Source: CAYONP01 sp964405335 (GTDB lineage: Bacteria > Armatimonadota > UBA10988). From it: a stretch of DNA of 64,000 bases. The stretch covers positions 51,035-115,034 of the forward strand of contig CAYONP010000003.1 of assembly GCA_964405335.1 (NCBI GenBank), in the 5' to 3' direction. The translations under genes were made by a program, and so were the position numbers. The notes below the pieces were generated by a model, which was given only the letters and a program-made list of their open reading frames with translations, was not told where the DNA came from and ran no database searches. This document shows positions 40,250 through 48,580 of this stretch, piece by piece. Each line of letters begins with the position of its first letter. The first letter of the stretch is position 1.

Positions 40250-40797
40250 GCCTCGGCTTCCTCGGCGCGGAGCTGCGCGAACTCGGCCTCGACCTCGGGC
40301 ACAGTGGTCGGCACGCGGCGCACCTTGTCGTCCTCGCCGTCGGCCTCGAGCCACCAGATGTCGTCGGTGTGGTCGATGAACAGCACGCCGTTGAGATGAT
40401 CGATCTCGTGCTGCAGCACCCGGGCCAGCAGGTCCTCGGCCTCGATGGTGACCGTCCGACCGGTGCGATCGAGCCCGCTGACGACGATCTTCAGCGCCCG
40501 CTTGACGTGGCCCTGCAGGCCGGGCATCGAGAGGCAGCCCTCGACCCCCGTCTCGCTGCCGCGCTTCGACTTGATCTGCGGGTCGACCAGCGCCACCGGC
40601 TCGCTGTCGCCGTCGTGCGCGACAATCACCCGCCGCGAGACGCCAATCTGCGGCGCCGCCAGGCCCAGCCCGTCATGCGCTTTCATCGTCTCGAGCAGGT
40701 CGTCGATCAGTCGCCGCGTGGCCGGGGTGACCTTCTTCACCGGCCGCGCGCGCCGGCGCAGCACCTCCTCGCCGAGATAGACGATCTCCCGCTCCAA
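40246..40797 (-). CDS. def: peptide deformylase
   Basis: The protein has 183 aa. The three motifs are GLGLAAPQIG (residues about 43-52), EGCLSMPG with metal ligand Cys88, and HEIDHLNG with His130, Glu131 and His134. It removes the formyl group from new proteins in the cytoplasm. A 35-residue charged tail follows the core (WWLEADGEDDKVRRVPTTVP). Def, Fmt and RsmB are encoded together, as in many bacteria. Confidence 0.97.
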   Translation of the reverse strand: MEREIVYLGEEVLRRRARPVKKVTPATRRLIDDLLETMKAHDGLGLAAPQIGVSRRVIVAHDGDSEPVALVDPQIKSKRGSETGVEGCLSMPGLQGHVKRALKIVVSGLDRTGRTVTIEAEDLLARVLQHEIDHLNGVLFIDHTDDIWWLEADGEDDKVRRVPTTVPEVEAEFAQLRAEEAEA

Positions 40798-40836
40798 CGC
40801 CGCCTCCGATGTTCTCGCCGTCAGGATACCACGTGC

Positions 40837-43800
40837 TCACGGTGCCGACCGCAGCAGCTGCACCTCGAACGGCCCCAGGCGCAGCGGCAACCGGCCGCCG
40901 GTGGCCGGCAGCAGCTCGGAGCCCCGCTCCAGATTGCCCTCGGGCAGGCCGCTGACGGTCACCTCGATCGCCTCGGCGCCCGGATTGGCCACCAGCACGG
41001 TCAGCCCGGCGGTCAGCCGCCGCGCCCAGACCACCGCCGGCGCGGTGGCCGTGACCTCGGGCGCCGGCGCGCCGAGCAGCGCCGGCGTCAGCCCGACCAG
41101 CTCCAGCCGGACCGCTTCAATCGCCGCTGCGTGCTGCTCCGCCGCCTCGCCCGGCGCAGAGATGACGAACCCGCGCGCGCCGGCGGCCAGGCCGAGCAGC
41201 AACTGCGAGCGCAGCGCCGCCGACGGCGTGCCGGCGCCGATGGTCAGGCCGAGCCAGACCGGCCGCCGGCCGAGCGCCTCGAGCTCGAGCACCGCCGGCA
41301 GCCGGCCCGCATCGAGCGCGGCGACGACCAGATCGGCCGCCGCGGCGTAACGCTCGATGCCGTTTCGACCGCGGCACTGGATCAGGCAGGGATGCTCGGG
41401 ATCGAGTTCGGCCACCAGCTCGCGGCAGGCGCGCAGGTAGTCGGGCGCGACGGGCAGCGCCTCGGGCGTGTCGGCCAACAGATAGCCGAAGAGCTGCTCC
41501 GACCGGCGGAGCGGCTCGACCGCCGCGGCCAGAGCCGCCCGCGTCGCCTCGCTCAGCGGGCCGGTCGCCGCCTCGGGCGCGCCCGTGACCAGCGGCGAGA
41601 GGTCGGCGATGAGCAGCCGCTCGCGATCGGCCGCCGGGCCGACCACCAAGTTGGCGCCGACGCCGCCCGGCGGCTCACCGACCCAGCCAACCGGCAGAAA
41701 CAGCTCGCCGCGCACGCGCATCAGCCCGCTCGGATCGGCGCTCACCGCGGCCACCGGCGCGGCGGCGCGGAGGTTCAGCGGCAGCGTCACCGCGGCCAGC
41801 TCGCGATCGCCCTCGCTCAGTCGCACGGCGAGCGTGTAGTCGCCGGCGGGCAGATCGGCGATGCCGAGGCTCAGTCGCGCCTGGTCGCCCTCGGTCAGCA
41901 GGCTGTGGCGGGCGACCACCCGCTCGCCGTCGCTCAGCTCGCCGCTGAGTAGCGCGCCCGGCGCGGCCCCGGCGACGGTCACCTCTGCGACCACCTCGCC
42001 GGTCCCGACCGCCACGGCCCCATCCCGCACCGGCTCGGCCCAGGCCGCCTGGAGCGGTCGATGGACCACCTCGAGCCACCGCCGGCCGGCGGCCAGCAGC
42101 CGCGGCTTACCCGGCCCGAACAGCCGCCAGACGAACTCGTAGCGGCCCTCCTCGGGCACGGCCAGGGGCAGCAGCAGGGTCTGTTGCTCGCCGTCGCGCA
42201 GCGACAGCTCGTGCCGCGCCGGCGCCGGCCCGCCCTCGGTCACCACCATACCCAGGCCGAGCAGATCGGCCTCGGCGCCGGTGCGGTTGCGCACGTCGAG
42301 CTGCAGGTCGGTGCGGATCCCGCCGGGTCCGGCCGAGAGCACCAGCCTCGGCTCGGAGAGCTGAAGCCGGAACGGCGTCGGGTCGAACCCCGCCGGGTCG
42401 AGCCGGCCGACCGGCCCGCGCGGCGGAGCCCAGGCCGAATGCTCCGGCGCGCCGCCGGCATAGCGCATCCGCTCGACGTTGAACCCCCACGTCTCGCGGC
42501 TCCCCTCGCCCAGCCCAAGCACCGCCAACGGGATGGCGAACTCGGCGGTCCAAGCGCTGCCGGTGCGCTCGACCACGGCGGCCCAGTCGGCATCCCACGC
42601 CACCTCGACCGCGTCGCCGACGATGCGCCGATCGGCCACCGTCCCGACCGAGTTGACCGCGAACTGGTAGTGCCGGCCCTCCTGTGGCGCCAGATCGACG
42701 ATGACCGAGTCGTCCGCCTCGACCGCCTCATCCCGCTCGGCGCTGTCGGCCCGCAGGCCGCCGATGGCCGGTTCCTCGGCCGTCACCGCCAGGTAGAGCG
42801 TGTCGATGGTGCGGCACAGGCGCACCACCGTGTCCGGACTGGCCGCCGCGCCGCCGCCGGTGAAGCCGCGGCTCGGCGGGCTCGCGAGCCAGGCCTCTTC
42901 GTCCAACCGTCCGTCGACAATCGGTGCCGTCTCGACCAGCGGCATGGCCAGGCTGCGCGGCGGTGGCGGCGCGCCGCTGGTGTCCAGGTCGAACGGCAGA
43001 CTGGTCAGCAGTCTCGGCAACGGCCCGCCGTCGATGTCGGCGCTGACCAGCACCGTCTCGCCGCCGCGGGTGAGCGACGTGGCCGCCCCGGTGACCGGCA
43101 CCACCGCGCGCCAAATCTGGCCCGTGGCGTCGGCGGCTTGCAGCTCGACCGCCGGCCGGCCATCGAACGTGATCGGCCGCCGCGGCGTGCCCTGCGCCAG
43201 CGTGACGGTGACGCCGGCCGCGGCGGCGGAGAGGTGGACCTCGAGGGTCACCGCATCGCCCTGCCGCAGCGTGCCGTCGAGCGCCGTGGTGGTCAGCTCG
43301 ATGCGATCGGCTGCGACGCTGGCCAGGCGCAGCCCACCGAGGGTCACCGCCGGGCCGGGCCCCTGCGCGCCGGCGCCGCGGGCGGTGATGGTCAGAGGCA
43401 GGGCGCCGGCCCAACCAACGCGGCGGGCGAGGTGCCGGCGCAGATCGAAGACATACCGCCCGGCGCGGTCGGCGCGGTCGATCAACACGGTCTGCGAGCG
43501 CGGATCGCTGTCGGCCAGGCCGACGCCGGCGAAGATGCCCGCCTCGACCTGGGTGAGGTCGAGGATCAGGTAGGGATAGGCGGTCGGCGTGCGGTCGGTC
43601 TCGAGGTCGACCGGCACCAGCCGCGTGAGCGACCCGCTGCCGCCGGCGCCCGGCGCGGCTTGGAGCCGCAGACCCGCGGCGGTCGGCTCGTGGCGCAGCC
43701 GGCCGGCCTCGACGCGCCATCCGCCGGCGCCGAGTTCGAGGTCGCGAAAGTCCTCCTGCCACAGCGTCACCTCGTCGGGTGCCTCATACAGCCGCGCCGC

Positions 43801-43851
43801 CGCGGCCAGTGGGGCCAGCAGCACGAGCAGCGTGGTGGCGGTGCTCCTCAT
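40837..43851 (-). CDS. large exported protein with a CBM9-like domain
   Basis: The protein has 1004 aa with a signal peptide (MRSTATTLLVLLAPLAAAAR). Residues about 300-495 match the CBM9/DOMON-like sugar-binding fold: APIVDGRLDEEAWLASPPSR, LYLAVTAEEP, YQFAVNSVGTVADRR, AWTAEFAIPLAVLGLGE and WGFNVERMRY. The N-terminal 300 residues are beta-rich and contain a domain of the type LILDLTQVEAGIFAGVGLAD. The region about 700-900 carries LFLPVGWVGEPPGG and GYLLADTPEALPVAPDYL, which resemble glycoside-hydrolase-like barrels without clear catalytic acids. GGAGG lies 6 bases before ATG 43851. It lies between priA and def, and its glycan role is an inference. Confidence 0.75.
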   Translation of the reverse strand: MRSTATTLLVLLAPLAAAARLYEAPDEVTLWQEDFRDLELGAGGWRVEAGRLRHEPTAAGLRLQAAPGAGGSGSLTRLVPVDLETDRTPTAYPYLILDLTQVEAGIFAGVGLADSDPRSQTVLIDRADRAGRYVFDLRRHLARRVGWAGALPLTITARGAGAQGPGPAVTLGGLRLASVAADRIELTTTALDGTLRQGDAVTLEVHLSAAAAGVTVTLAQGTPRRPITFDGRPAVELQAADATGQIWRAVVPVTGAATSLTRGGETVLVSADIDGGPLPRLLTSLPFDLDTSGAPPPPRSLAMPLVETAPIVDGRLDEEAWLASPPSRGFTGGGAAASPDTVVRLCRTIDTLYLAVTAEEPAIGGLRADSAERDEAVEADDSVIVDLAPQEGRHYQFAVNSVGTVADRRIVGDAVEVAWDADWAAVVERTGSAWTAEFAIPLAVLGLGEGSRETWGFNVERMRYAGGAPEHSAWAPPRGPVGRLDPAGFDPTPFRLQLSEPRLVLSAGPGGIRTDLQLDVRNRTGAEADLLGLGMVVTEGGPAPARHELSLRDGEQQTLLLPLAVPEEGRYEFVWRLFGPGKPRLLAAGRRWLEVVHRPLQAAWAEPVRDGAVAVGTGEVVAEVTVAGAAPGALLSGELSDGERVVARHSLLTEGDQARLSLGIADLPAGDYTLAVRLSEGDRELAAVTLPLNLRAAAPVAAVSADPSGLMRVRGELFLPVGWVGEPPGGVGANLVVGPAADRERLLIADLSPLVTGAPEAATGPLSEATRAALAAAVEPLRRSEQLFGYLLADTPEALPVAPDYLRACRELVAELDPEHPCLIQCRGRNGIERYAAAADLVVAALDAGRLPAVLELEALGRRPVWLGLTIGAGTPSAALRSQLLLGLAAGARGFVISAPGEAAEQHAAAIEAVRLELVGLTPALLGAPAPEVTATAPAVVWARRLTAGLTVLVANPGAEAIEVTVSGLPEGNLERGSELLPATGGRLPLRLGPFEVQLLRSAP

Positions 43852-43869
43852 CGGTCGCCTCCTGAGCGG

Positions 43870-46356
43870 TCACAGCACGCTGACCGGATCGACGTCGATG
43901 GTCAGACCCTCGCGCAGGCCGTCGAGCTTCGGCTCGAGGGCGTCCATGATGCGCTGCAGCATGGCCGCGCCCGGTGTTTTGACCAGCAGGTGAAACCGGA
44001 ACTGGTCACGGATCTTCGCCAGCGGCGCGGGGGCGGGACCGAGCAGCTCGCCCCAGGCTTCCGCTTCGGCATACGACTCGGCAACTCGCTGGGCCAGCCG
44101 CTCGGCGCGCAGCTCGGCCTCGGCCTCGTGCTCGTGGGCGACCAGCAGCCGCGCCAGGTGACAGAACGGAGGATAGCCGGCCGCCTCGCGGTCCGCCAGT
44201 TCGCTTTCGGCGAAGTTGACGTAATCCTGCGTTTCGGCGGCGCGGATCGCCGGATGGTCGGGGCAGCGGGTCTGGATCATGACCACCCCGCGGCGCGCGC
44301 CCCGCCCGGCGCGGCCCGAGACCTGGCAGAGCAACTGAAACGTCCGCTCGGCGGCGCGGAAGTCGGGCAGGCGCAGCGCCACGTCGGCGGCGACCACGCC
44401 GACCAGCGTGACGGTCTCGAAGTCCAAGCCCTTGGCCACCATCTGCGTGCCGAGCAGGATGTCGGCGTCGCCGGCACGGAAGCGGCTGAGAATCTGCGCA
44501 TGGGCGTTCTTGCGGCGGGTGGTGTCGCGGTCCATGCGCAGCAGCCGCGCCTCGGGCATGACCTTGCCCAGCCACTGCTCGAGCCGCTCGGTGCCGAAGC
44601 CCACGTTGCGATACCCCTGCTCGCGCCCGCAGTTGAGGCAGTCGGTCGCGATGGGCATCTGGTAATCGCAATGGTGGCACTGCAGCAGCCCGCGATCGGC
44701 GTGGACCACCAGCGACACGTCGCAGTGCTCGCAGCAGACCACGTGGCCGCAGCCGGTGCAGGTCAGGATCGGCGCATAGCCGCGGCGGTTGAGGAACAGG
44801 ATGACCTGCTCACGCCGCTCGATCCGGTCCCGGATTGCACTCACCAGCCGCGGGTGGAGCGGGCCCGTGACGGCGGCGGGTCCCGGCGCGGTGGCCTCGC
44901 ACAGGTCGAGAATCTCGACCTGCGCCAGCGGCCGGCCGCCGACGCGCTCGGGCATGTCGACCAGCGCCACCTTGCCCTGCCGCGCGCGCCAGTAGGTCTC
45001 GACCGACGGGGTGGCGCTGCCGAGCAGGACCGCCGCGCCGCTCGCCTCGGCGCGCCAGAGGGCCACCTGGCGGGCATGGTAGCGCGGGGTCGAGTCCTGT
45101 TTGTAGCTCGGCTCATGCTCTTCATCGACGACCACCAGCCCGAGCCGGCGGAACGGCGCGAACACCGCCGACCGCGCACCGACGCAGATATCGACCTGTC
45201 CGAGCGCGACCCGGCGCCACTCGTCGAACCGCTCGCCCGCGCCGAGCGCCGAGTGCAGGATGGCCACCCGGTCGCCGAACCGGCTGCGGAAGACATCGAT
45301 GGTCTGCACCGTCAGGCTGATTTCGGGCACCAGCACAATCGCCTGCCGGCCGCGCTCGAGCACGTCGGCGATGACCCGCAGGTAGACCTCGGTCTTGCCG
45401 CTGGCGGTGATGCCGTGGAGCAGGATCGGCCGCGGCTCGGCGGCCGACAGCTCGGCGGCGATGCTCTCCAGCGCGCGCTCCTGTTGCGGCATCAGCTCAT
45501 GCCGGCCGGCGCCACCGCCACCGCCGCCGTCGACCAGCCGCCGGCTCTCGACCGCCGCCAGCCGAACCAGCTCGCGGCGCTCGAGCGCGGCCACGGCGGC
45601 GTGGCTGGTCTCGGCCTGCTTGACCAGCTCGGCGACCGCCAACGGCCGGCCGGCGGCCATCAGGATCTCCAGGCAGCGGGCCTGCTTCGGCGCCTTGGCG
45701 CGCAGCTCCTCGAGCGGCGCTTCGAGCATCTCGTGGGGCACCGTCAGGGCGGCCGTGTTGACGTACTTGACCGCCACGCGCGGCGGCTCGAGCACTGTCT
45801 CGGTGGCGATCAGCCCCCGCTCGGTCAGCGCCCGGAGAATGCCACTCAACGTCGAGCCCGACTCGAGCATCTGCTTCAGTTCGGTGACGGTCACCGTCCC
45901 GCCGCGCGCGCCGATCGCCTGCAGCACCTTGTGCTGCGCCGGCGCCACGCGCTCGAGCTTCTCCAGCGACTTGTCGAGTTCTTCGTTGCCGCTCCAGGTG
46001 ACCACCCGCTCGACCCGCTGGGTCAGCCCCTCGGGCAACATGCAGCGCAGCACGTCGATCAGCAGGCAGCGGTAGTAGCGGGCGATCTTGCGCGCCACGG
46101 TGAGCATCGCCTCGTCGAAGAAGGCCAGATCGCCGAGCACCGCCTCGACATCGCGAACGGTGCCCTCGTCCAGCTCGTGCGAGCCACTGAACGCCGTCAC
46201 AAACCCGCACAACTGCTGCCCGCCGAACGGCACCAGCACGTAGGAACCCAACTGCACCGCGCCGCGCAACCGGGCCGGGAGCCGGTAGGTGAACGGCCGG
46301 TCCAGCGCCTGGGCCGGGCGGTCGATGCTGATCTCGACGTAGCTGTCGTCGCGCAC
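43870..46356 (-). CDS. priA: primosomal replication protein N' (PriA helicase)
   Basis: The protein has 828 aa. Walker A is LLHGITASGKTEVYLRV and Walker B is VVVDEEHEPSYKQDSTPRYH, then GSATPS. A zinc site of eight Cys residues is visible in ILTCTGCGHVVCCEHCDVSL, LQCHHCDYQMPIATDCLNCG. TQMVAKGLDFETVTLVGV and QVSGRAGRG are further helicase motifs. The N-terminal DNA-binding domain has ARLRGAVQLGSYVLVPFGGQ. It restarts stalled replication forks. It is followed by the CBM9 protein gene 18 bases downstream and then def-fmt-rsmB; priA-def-fmt-rsmB order is common elsewhere. Confidence 0.97.
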   Translation of the reverse strand: MRDDSYVEISIDRPAQALDRPFTYRLPARLRGAVQLGSYVLVPFGGQQLCGFVTAFSGSHELDEGTVRDVEAVLGDLAFFDEAMLTVARKIARYYRCLLIDVLRCMLPEGLTQRVERVVTWSGNEELDKSLEKLERVAPAQHKVLQAIGARGGTVTVTELKQMLESGSTLSGILRALTERGLIATETVLEPPRVAVKYVNTAALTVPHEMLEAPLEELRAKAPKQARCLEILMAAGRPLAVAELVKQAETSHAAVAALERRELVRLAAVESRRLVDGGGGGGAGRHELMPQQERALESIAAELSAAEPRPILLHGITASGKTEVYLRVIADVLERGRQAIVLVPEISLTVQTIDVFRSRFGDRVAILHSALGAGERFDEWRRVALGQVDICVGARSAVFAPFRRLGLVVVDEEHEPSYKQDSTPRYHARQVALWRAEASGAAVLLGSATPSVETYWRARQGKVALVDMPERVGGRPLAQVEILDLCEATAPGPAAVTGPLHPRLVSAIRDRIERREQVILFLNRRGYAPILTCTGCGHVVCCEHCDVSLVVHADRGLLQCHHCDYQMPIATDCLNCGREQGYRNVGFGTERLEQWLGKVMPEARLLRMDRDTTRRKNAHAQILSRFRAGDADILLGTQMVAKGLDFETVTLVGVVAADVALRLPDFRAAERTFQLLCQVSGRAGRGARRGVVMIQTRCPDHPAIRAAETQDYVNFAESELADREAAGYPPFCHLARLLVAHEHEAEAELRAERLAQRVAESYAEAEAWGELLGPAPAPLAKIRDQFRFHLLVKTPGAAMLQRIMDALEPKLDGLREGLTIDVDPVSVL

Positions 46357-46561
46357 GAGGTCCTCGCCTGGCGCCCATCCGCGGGCCGTCCGCGCCGGCC
46401 GCGCAACCTAACCCCCCGACCCCTTCCCGCGGCGGGAAGGGGGAGTCATGGCCCCGCGCGGCTGCCCACCTCTTGGGCGCGCTGCGCGCGCCGGCCGCCT
46501 CGGCGAGGCGGCCCTACCTTTCGTCGGCCGGTCCGACACGCCGTCCGCGCCGGCCGCATTG
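46357..46561. repeat. gap between coaBC and priA with palindromic repeats
   Basis: A near-continuous palindrome with 11-bp arms lies at 46420-46430 / 46432-46442 (CCCCTTCCCGC with its complement). A minus-strand GGTAGGG-family 28-nt hairpin lies at 46491-46518, with arms 46493-46501 / 46505-46513. The text ACCTAACCC-y-CC just before it recurs beside the plus-strand copy at 2.5 kb. No gene is supported here. Confidence 0.85.
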
Positions 46562-47764
46562 CTACCCGCCCGACGCCAGCAACTCCTCCACCGCGTCCCA
46601 CACCGCCGCGGCGACCGCCCGCTTGCTCGCCGAACCGACCTCGACCACCGAACCGTCACGGCCAAGGATGGTCACCCGATTCGTGTCGCCGCCAAAGCCG
46701 GCGCCCGGCTCGCCGACGTCGTTGGCCACAATCAGGTCGAGACCCTTGCGGGCCAGCTTCTCGCGCGCCTTCTCGACCGCGCCGCCGACTTCGGCCGCGA
46801 AGCCGACATAGACCTGCCCCGGCCGCCGCGCGGCCGCCAGCGTGGCCAGGATATCGGGGTTGGCGACCAGCTCGACGGTCATCGACTCGGCCTTCGCCGG
46901 CTTGCCCTCGCGCCGGTCGGCCGGGCGATGGTCGGCCACCGCGGCGGCGCCGATGACCACCGCGAACTCGCCGGCCGCCCGCGCGGCGGCGAGCATCTCC
47001 TCGGCGCAGGTCACCTCGATGCGGGTCACGCCGAACGGCGCCGGCAGCGCGGTCGGCCCGCTGATCAGGGTCACCTCGGCCCCGCGCGCGGCGGCCTCTT
47101 CGGCCAGCGCGTAGCCCTGTTTGCCGCTCGACGGGTTGCTCAAGAAGCGCACCGCGTCGAGGTGCTCACGAGTCGGCCCAGCGGTGACCAGCACGCGCCG
47201 GCCGGCCAGTGAGTCGGGGGTCAGCAGCGCGTGCAGTGCGGCGAGGATGGTCATCGGCTCGGCCAGGCGGCCGGCGCCCTCGTCGCGGCAGGCCAGCCAG
47301 CCCGGATCGGGGCCGACGAAGCGATGCCCGATCTCGCGCAACGCGGCGACGTTGCGCTGGGTCAGCGGATGCGCCCACATGGCCGGGTTCATCGCCGGCG
47401 CCCAGAGGACCGGGCAGGTGACCGAGAGCAGCGTGGTGGTCAGCAGATCGTCGGCGATGCCGGCGGCCGCCTTGGCCAGCACATTCGCCGTGGCCGGGGC
47501 GACGACCATCGCCGCGGCGCCGCCGGCCAGGCTGAGGTGGCCCATGCCATAGGCCTCCGGCGCGGCGAAAGTCCGGGTGTAGACCGGGTTGCCACTCAGC
47601 GCCTGGAAGGTGACCGGGCCGACGAACTCGGTCGCGTGCTCGGTCAGCACGACGTGCACCTCGGCGCCCGACTGGGCCAATCGGCTGGTCAGCTCGGCGG
47701 CCTTGTAGGCGGCGATGCCGCCGCTCACACCGAGCAGGATCTTGCGCCCGGTGAAGTCAGCCAT
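46562..47764 (-). CDS. coaBC: bifunctional phosphopantothenoylcysteine decarboxylase/synthetase
   Basis: The protein has 400 aa. The N-terminal CoaC flavoprotein domain reads RKILLGVSGGIAAYKAAELT, with the catalytic His in GMGHLSLA and the APAMN-x-x-M loop in LWAPAMNPAMWAHP. The CoaB domain starts at GRRVLVTAGPTREHLDAVRF, then LSNPSSGKQGYALAEEAAAR. KPAKAESMTVELVANPDIL and LDLIVANDVGEPGAGFGGDT are typical. It makes 4'-phosphopantetheine in CoA synthesis. ATG 47764 lies inside the end of gmk (8-base overlap). A 205-base repeat gap separates it from priA. Confidence 0.97.
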   Translation of the reverse strand: MADFTGRKILLGVSGGIAAYKAAELTSRLAQSGAEVHVVLTEHATEFVGPVTFQALSGNPVYTRTFAAPEAYGMGHLSLAGGAAAMVVAPATANVLAKAAAGIADDLLTTTLLSVTCPVLWAPAMNPAMWAHPLTQRNVAALREIGHRFVGPDPGWLACRDEGAGRLAEPMTILAALHALLTPDSLAGRRVLVTAGPTREHLDAVRFLSNPSSGKQGYALAEEAAARGAEVTLISGPTALPAPFGVTRIEVTCAEEMLAAARAAGEFAVVIGAAAVADHRPADRREGKPAKAESMTVELVANPDILATLAAARRPGQVYVGFAAEVGGAVEKAREKLARKGLDLIVANDVGEPGAGFGGDTNRVTILGRDGSVVEVGSASKRAVAAAVWDAVEELLASGG

Positions 47765-48332
47765 GCCACACCCGGCAGCGCTCGGCGACGACGATGGCGC
47801 GAAGCAGGTCGCAGGTGGCGTCGAGGTCGTCGTTGACCACGCGGTAGTCGCAGCAGAACTGCTGGGCCAGCTCGGCGCGGGCGGTGGCCATGCGGCGTGC
47901 GACCTCGTCGGCGTCGGTCTTGCCGCGCTTCCGGATGCGCGTCTCGAGCGTCTCCAGGTCGGGCGGGGCGATGAACACGTAGACCGCGGGCAGGTCGAGC
48001 GCCTGCACCTGCCGCACGCCCTGCACATCGATGTCGAGCACGGCATCGAGCCCGGCGCCGTGGAGTCGCGTCAGCTCGCTCCAAGGGGTCCCGTACGACT
48101 TCCCGTGGACCGTGGCGTGCTCCATGAAATGGCCGTGCTCGAGCGCCTGTGTGAACGCCTCGTCGTCGCGGAAGTAGTAGCTGACGCCCTCAATGTCCTC
48201 CTCGCGCGGCGGGCGGGTGGTCCACGAGACCGAGAAGCCGAGCCCCGGCACCGCGGCCACCAGCCGCTTGACCAGGGTCGTCTTGCCCACGCCCGACGGC
48301 CCGCAGACGACAAAGATGCGCCGGTCGCTCAT
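47757..48332 (-). CDS. gmk: guanylate kinase
   Basis: The protein has 191 aa from ATG 48332, which has AGGGA 7 bases upstream; ATG 48338 is also possible. P-loop: FVVCGPSGVGKTTLVKRL. GMP-binding motifs include SWTTRPPREEDIEGVSYYF and VLDIDVQGVRQVQALD. Length and order match guanylate kinases, which phosphorylate GMP to GDP. Its stop overlaps coaBC by 8 bases; gmk next to coaBC is a common arrangement, often with rpoZ between, which I do not see here. Confidence 0.96.
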   Translation of the reverse strand: MSDRRIFVVCGPSGVGKTTLVKRLVAAVPGLGFSVSWTTRPPREEDIEGVSYYFRDDEAFTQALEHGHFMEHATVHGKSYGTPWSELTRLHGAGLDAVLDIDVQGVRQVQALDLPAVYVFIAPPDLETLETRIRKRGKTDADEVARRMATARAELAQQFCCDYRVVNDDLDATCDLLRAIVVAERCRVWHG

Positions 48333-48580
48333 CGCCATGTCCCTGGCCGATGATATCACGCGGGCGGGCGGTCTCGCTACGATCCTCAGCACGACGGGTG
48401 GAGGAGCTGCCAAGTCGGCGTCGCCGGCTGCCAACCGGCGCTACGGTCGCGATGTGGCGCCGGTTGGCAACCGGCGATCGCGCGCGGAGGCGCTGATCTG
48501 CTCGTGCCGACGACTTGCTTCGACGCCCGCCGGATGGGTATACTGGCGTTGCGCCCGAATCGGCGACAGGAGGGGACCTG
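48333..48580. repeat. divergent gap with an inverted pair of GCCGGTTGGC hairpins
   Basis: Two 26-nt palindromic units face opposite ways: 48420-48445 (minus) and 48453-48478 (plus). Each has GT-r-G, then an 8-bp stem starting CGCCGG with loop GGC. The arms CGCCGG / CCGGCG are kept, and the inner pair varies between T:G and T:A. The gap separates the divergent gmk and a membrane protein gene; a strong AGGAGGGG ribosome site for the latter begins at about 48569. Promoters for both must lie here but I cannot define them. Confidence 0.8.

Noticed and set aside
46420..46442. An intrinsic terminator between coaBC and priA
   Set aside because: The hairpin is strong but no T-run follows on either strand, and the text is like other dispersed palindromes. 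I list it as a repeat.
42061..46956. A 1631-codon open frame on the plus strand
   Set aside because: It is antisense to priA and the CBM9-like protein, both strongly supported. Its product is low in complexity (His, Gln, Arg, Asp rich), as expected from the reverse frame of GC-rich genes.
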